Shown: positions 11,647 through 12,969 of the stretch, one piece after another | Layout of the letters: every line of letters begins with the position of its first letter | Position numbering within the stretch: the first letter of the stretch is position 1 | Assembly: GCA_026400415.1 (NCBI GenBank) | Contig: JAPLPA010000227.1 | Location: 1 to 12,969 of the forward strand | Direction: 5' to 3' | Source: Afipia sp. | GTDB taxonomy: Bacteria > Pseudomonadota > Alphaproteobacteria > Rhizobiales > Xanthobacteraceae | Length of the DNA stretch: 12,969 bases | Position numbers and translations under genes: made by a program | Notes under the pieces: generated by a model | Seen by the model: only the letters and a program-made list of their open reading frames with translations | Told to the model about the DNA's origin: nothing | Databases searched by the model: none

Positions 11647-12969
11647 ATGAGCAACAAGATGTGGGGCGGCCGGTTCGGTGAAAGCCCCGACGCAATTATG
11701 GAGGAGATCAACGTCTCGATCGACGTCGATCAACACCTATACGCTCAGGATATCGCCGCGTCCAAGGCGCATGCAGTCATGCTTGCGTCCCAAGGTATTA
11801 TCACGGCAAACGATGCAAAAAACATCGCCGGCGGTCTAGACACGATTTTGTCAGAGATCGGCAAGGGTACGTTCACGTTCAAGCGCGCGCTCGAAGACAT
11901 CCATATGAATGTCGAAAGCCGTCTCGGCGAACTGATCGGCCCTGCGGCCGGACGTCTCCATACAGCCCGATCGCGCAACGATCAGGTCGCGACCGACTTT
12001 CGCCTCTATGTCCGCGACATCGTCGACGACATCGATCATGCACTCGCTGCATTTCAGCGCGCATTGGTCGAACGCGCTCTCGAACACGCCGATACGGTGA
12101 TGCCGGGCTTTACACATTTGCAGACCGCGCAACCGGTGACGTTCGGACATCATCTGCTCGCCTATGTTGAAATGGCGTCCCGGGATCGCGGGCGGTTTGC
12201 GGACGCACGCAAGCGCTTAAATGAAAGTCCTCTCGGTGCTGCGGCTCTCGCGGGGACGTCGTTCCCGATCGATCGCGACGCAACGGCAAATGCTCTCGGT
12301 TTCGATCGTCCGATGGCAAATTCGCTCGATGCTGTCTCCGATCGCGATTTCGTTCTGGAAACTTTGTCGGCGGCATCGATCGCGTCGGTGCATCTGTCGC
12401 GCTTCGCCGAGGAAATCGTGATCTGGACTTCGCCGCTGGTGGGGCTGGTGCGCTTGTCGGATAAATTCACGACCGGCTCATCGATCATGCCGCAGAAGCG
12501 GAATCCCGATGCCGCCGAACTGGTGCGCGCCAAGACCGGCCGCATCATCGGCTCGCTCACGGCATTGTTGATCGTGATGAAGGGTCTGCCGCTCGCCTAT
12601 CAAAAGGACATGCAGGAAGACAAGCAAGGTGCGATGGAAGCATTCTCCGCGCTGTCGCTTGCCGTAAGAGCTATGACCGGGATGGTTCTCGATATCGTGC
12701 CCGACGAGGCGCGAATGAAAGTCGCAGCCGGTGAAGGCTATGCAACCGCGACCGATCTGGCCGACTGGCTGGTCAGAACGTTGAAGATGCCGTTTCGCGA
12801 TGCGCATCACGTCACCGGGCGTATTGTCGCAAAGGCAGCGGAGGCCGGGCTGGCGCTCCATAAATTACCGCTTGGCGACATGCAGGCGATCGAACCGAAA
12901 ATCACCGCTGGCGTGATGGACGTTCTTTCCGTGCAGGCCTCGGTTGAAAGCCGCACGAGCTACGGCGGG
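11647..12969 (+). CDS. argH: Argininosuccinate lyase (3' end beyond window)
   Basis: Cleaves argininosuccinate to arginine and fumarate, the last step of arginine synthesis; a cytoplasmic homotetramer of the fumarase/aspartase superfamily. The window holds 441 codons from ATG 11647, open to the edge; the family is about 460-470 residues, so roughly 25 are missing. The start MSNKMWGGRF is standard. Also visible are HTARSRNDQVATDFRLY, the catalytic-base region GFTHLQTAQPVTFGHH (H157), ESPLGAAALAGTSFPIDR, and the mobile signature loop GSSIMPQKRNPD (277-288) with the catalytic serine, followed by GLPLAYQKDMQEDKQ. The last residues, SVESRTSYGG, are close to the usual C-terminus. No strong Shine-Dalgarno precedes the ATG. 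Divergent from tlpA; in related genomes lysA follows downstream. Confidence 0.97.
   Translation, partial: MSNKMWGGRFGESPDAIMEEINVSIDVDQHLYAQDIAASKAHAVMLASQGIITANDAKNIAGGLDTILSEIGKGTFTFKRALEDIHMNVESRLGELIGPAAGRLHTARSRNDQVATDFRLYVRDIVDDIDHALAAFQRALVERALEHADTVMPGFTHLQTAQPVTFGHHLLAYVEMASRDRGRFADARKRLNESPLGAAALAGTSFPIDRDATANALGFDRPMANSLDAVSDRDFVLETLSAASIASVHLSRFAEEIVIWTSPLVGLVRLSDKFTTGSSIMPQKRNPDAAELVRAKTGRIIGSLTALLIVMKGLPLAYQKDMQEDKQGAMEAFSALSLAVRAMTGMVLDIVPDEARMKVAAGEGYATATDLADWLVRTLKMPFRDAHHVTGRIVAKAAEAGLALHKLPLGDMQAIEPKITAGVMDVLSVQASVESRTSYGG

Noticed and set aside
11563..11736. Longer TlpA form of 282 residues
   Set aside because: The added region runs antisense through the start of argH and lacks signal-anchor character; the ATG at 11562 gives the normal TlpA length.
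1..12969. CRISPR array, tRNA, transposase, prophage or toxin-antitoxin pair
   Set aside because: No regularly spaced repeats, tRNA-like cloverleaf, terminal inverted repeats, mobile-element protein or small toxin/antitoxin gene pair was seen on either strand.

Overview
The window looks like a chromosomal core segment of an alphaproteobacterium of the Bradyrhizobium / Rhodopseudomonas / Afipia / Nitrobacter group (Nitrobacteraceae). The proteins I recognise (HNH protein, GluQRS, YihY, HIG1 protein, EtfBA, TlpA, ArgH) have the lengths and wording I know from that group. The DNA is GC-rich with frequent GTG/TTG starts. No database search was possible, so the genus is inference. I see no tRNA, rRNA, insertion sequence, phage gene, CRISPR array or integration site, and no gene-free stretch longer than about 140 bases.

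Layout. (1) 1-2501, nucleic-acid maintenance: the 3' end of an unidentified + strand gene; an HNH endonuclease (-); an AlkA-type DNA glycosylase (-) broken by an apparent deletion of about 41 bases that removes the catalytic-Asp segment; and divergently GluQRS (+), whose extreme C-terminus is also frameshifted. (2) 2568-4653: an orphan soluble hybrid histidine kinase (+) that converges on, and overlaps by 74 bases, a YihY-type membrane protein (-). (3) 4791-8367, energy and acyl-CoA metabolism, all +: HIG1-domain membrane protein, PduO-type cobalamin adenosyltransferase, etfB, etfA, 3-hydroxybutyryl-CoA dehydrogenase. (4) 8436-8624: a small YjfB-type putative motility protein. (5) 8627-10812, all -: an ArsR-SRPBCC-DUF1428-PhnB/VOC-VOC operon with a strong promoter and an inverted repeat on the arsR start codon, so the transcript is probably leaderless. 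(6) 10888-12969: tlpA (-) divergent from argH (+, cut by the window end).

How the genes work together. EtfBA accepts electrons from acyl-CoA dehydrogenases, and the 3-hydroxyacyl-CoA dehydrogenase catalyses a later beta-oxidation/PHB step. PduO supplies adenosylcobalamin, for example for methylmalonyl-CoA mutase. TlpA is a membrane-anchored periplasmic thiol reductase linked in Bradyrhizobium to cytochrome oxidase maturation. The ArsR module looks like a self-contained, ligand-responsive small operon of unknown substrate.

Most of the window is ordinary core genome and I do not see a new multi-gene system. What deserves a second look is the pair of short, frame-breaking deletions in neighbouring genes (alkA-like and gluQ), the leaderless arsR promoter/operator arrangement with its overprinted downstream gene, the orphan soluble hybrid kinase with a histone-like basic N-terminus, and the antisense overlap of that kinase with yihY.
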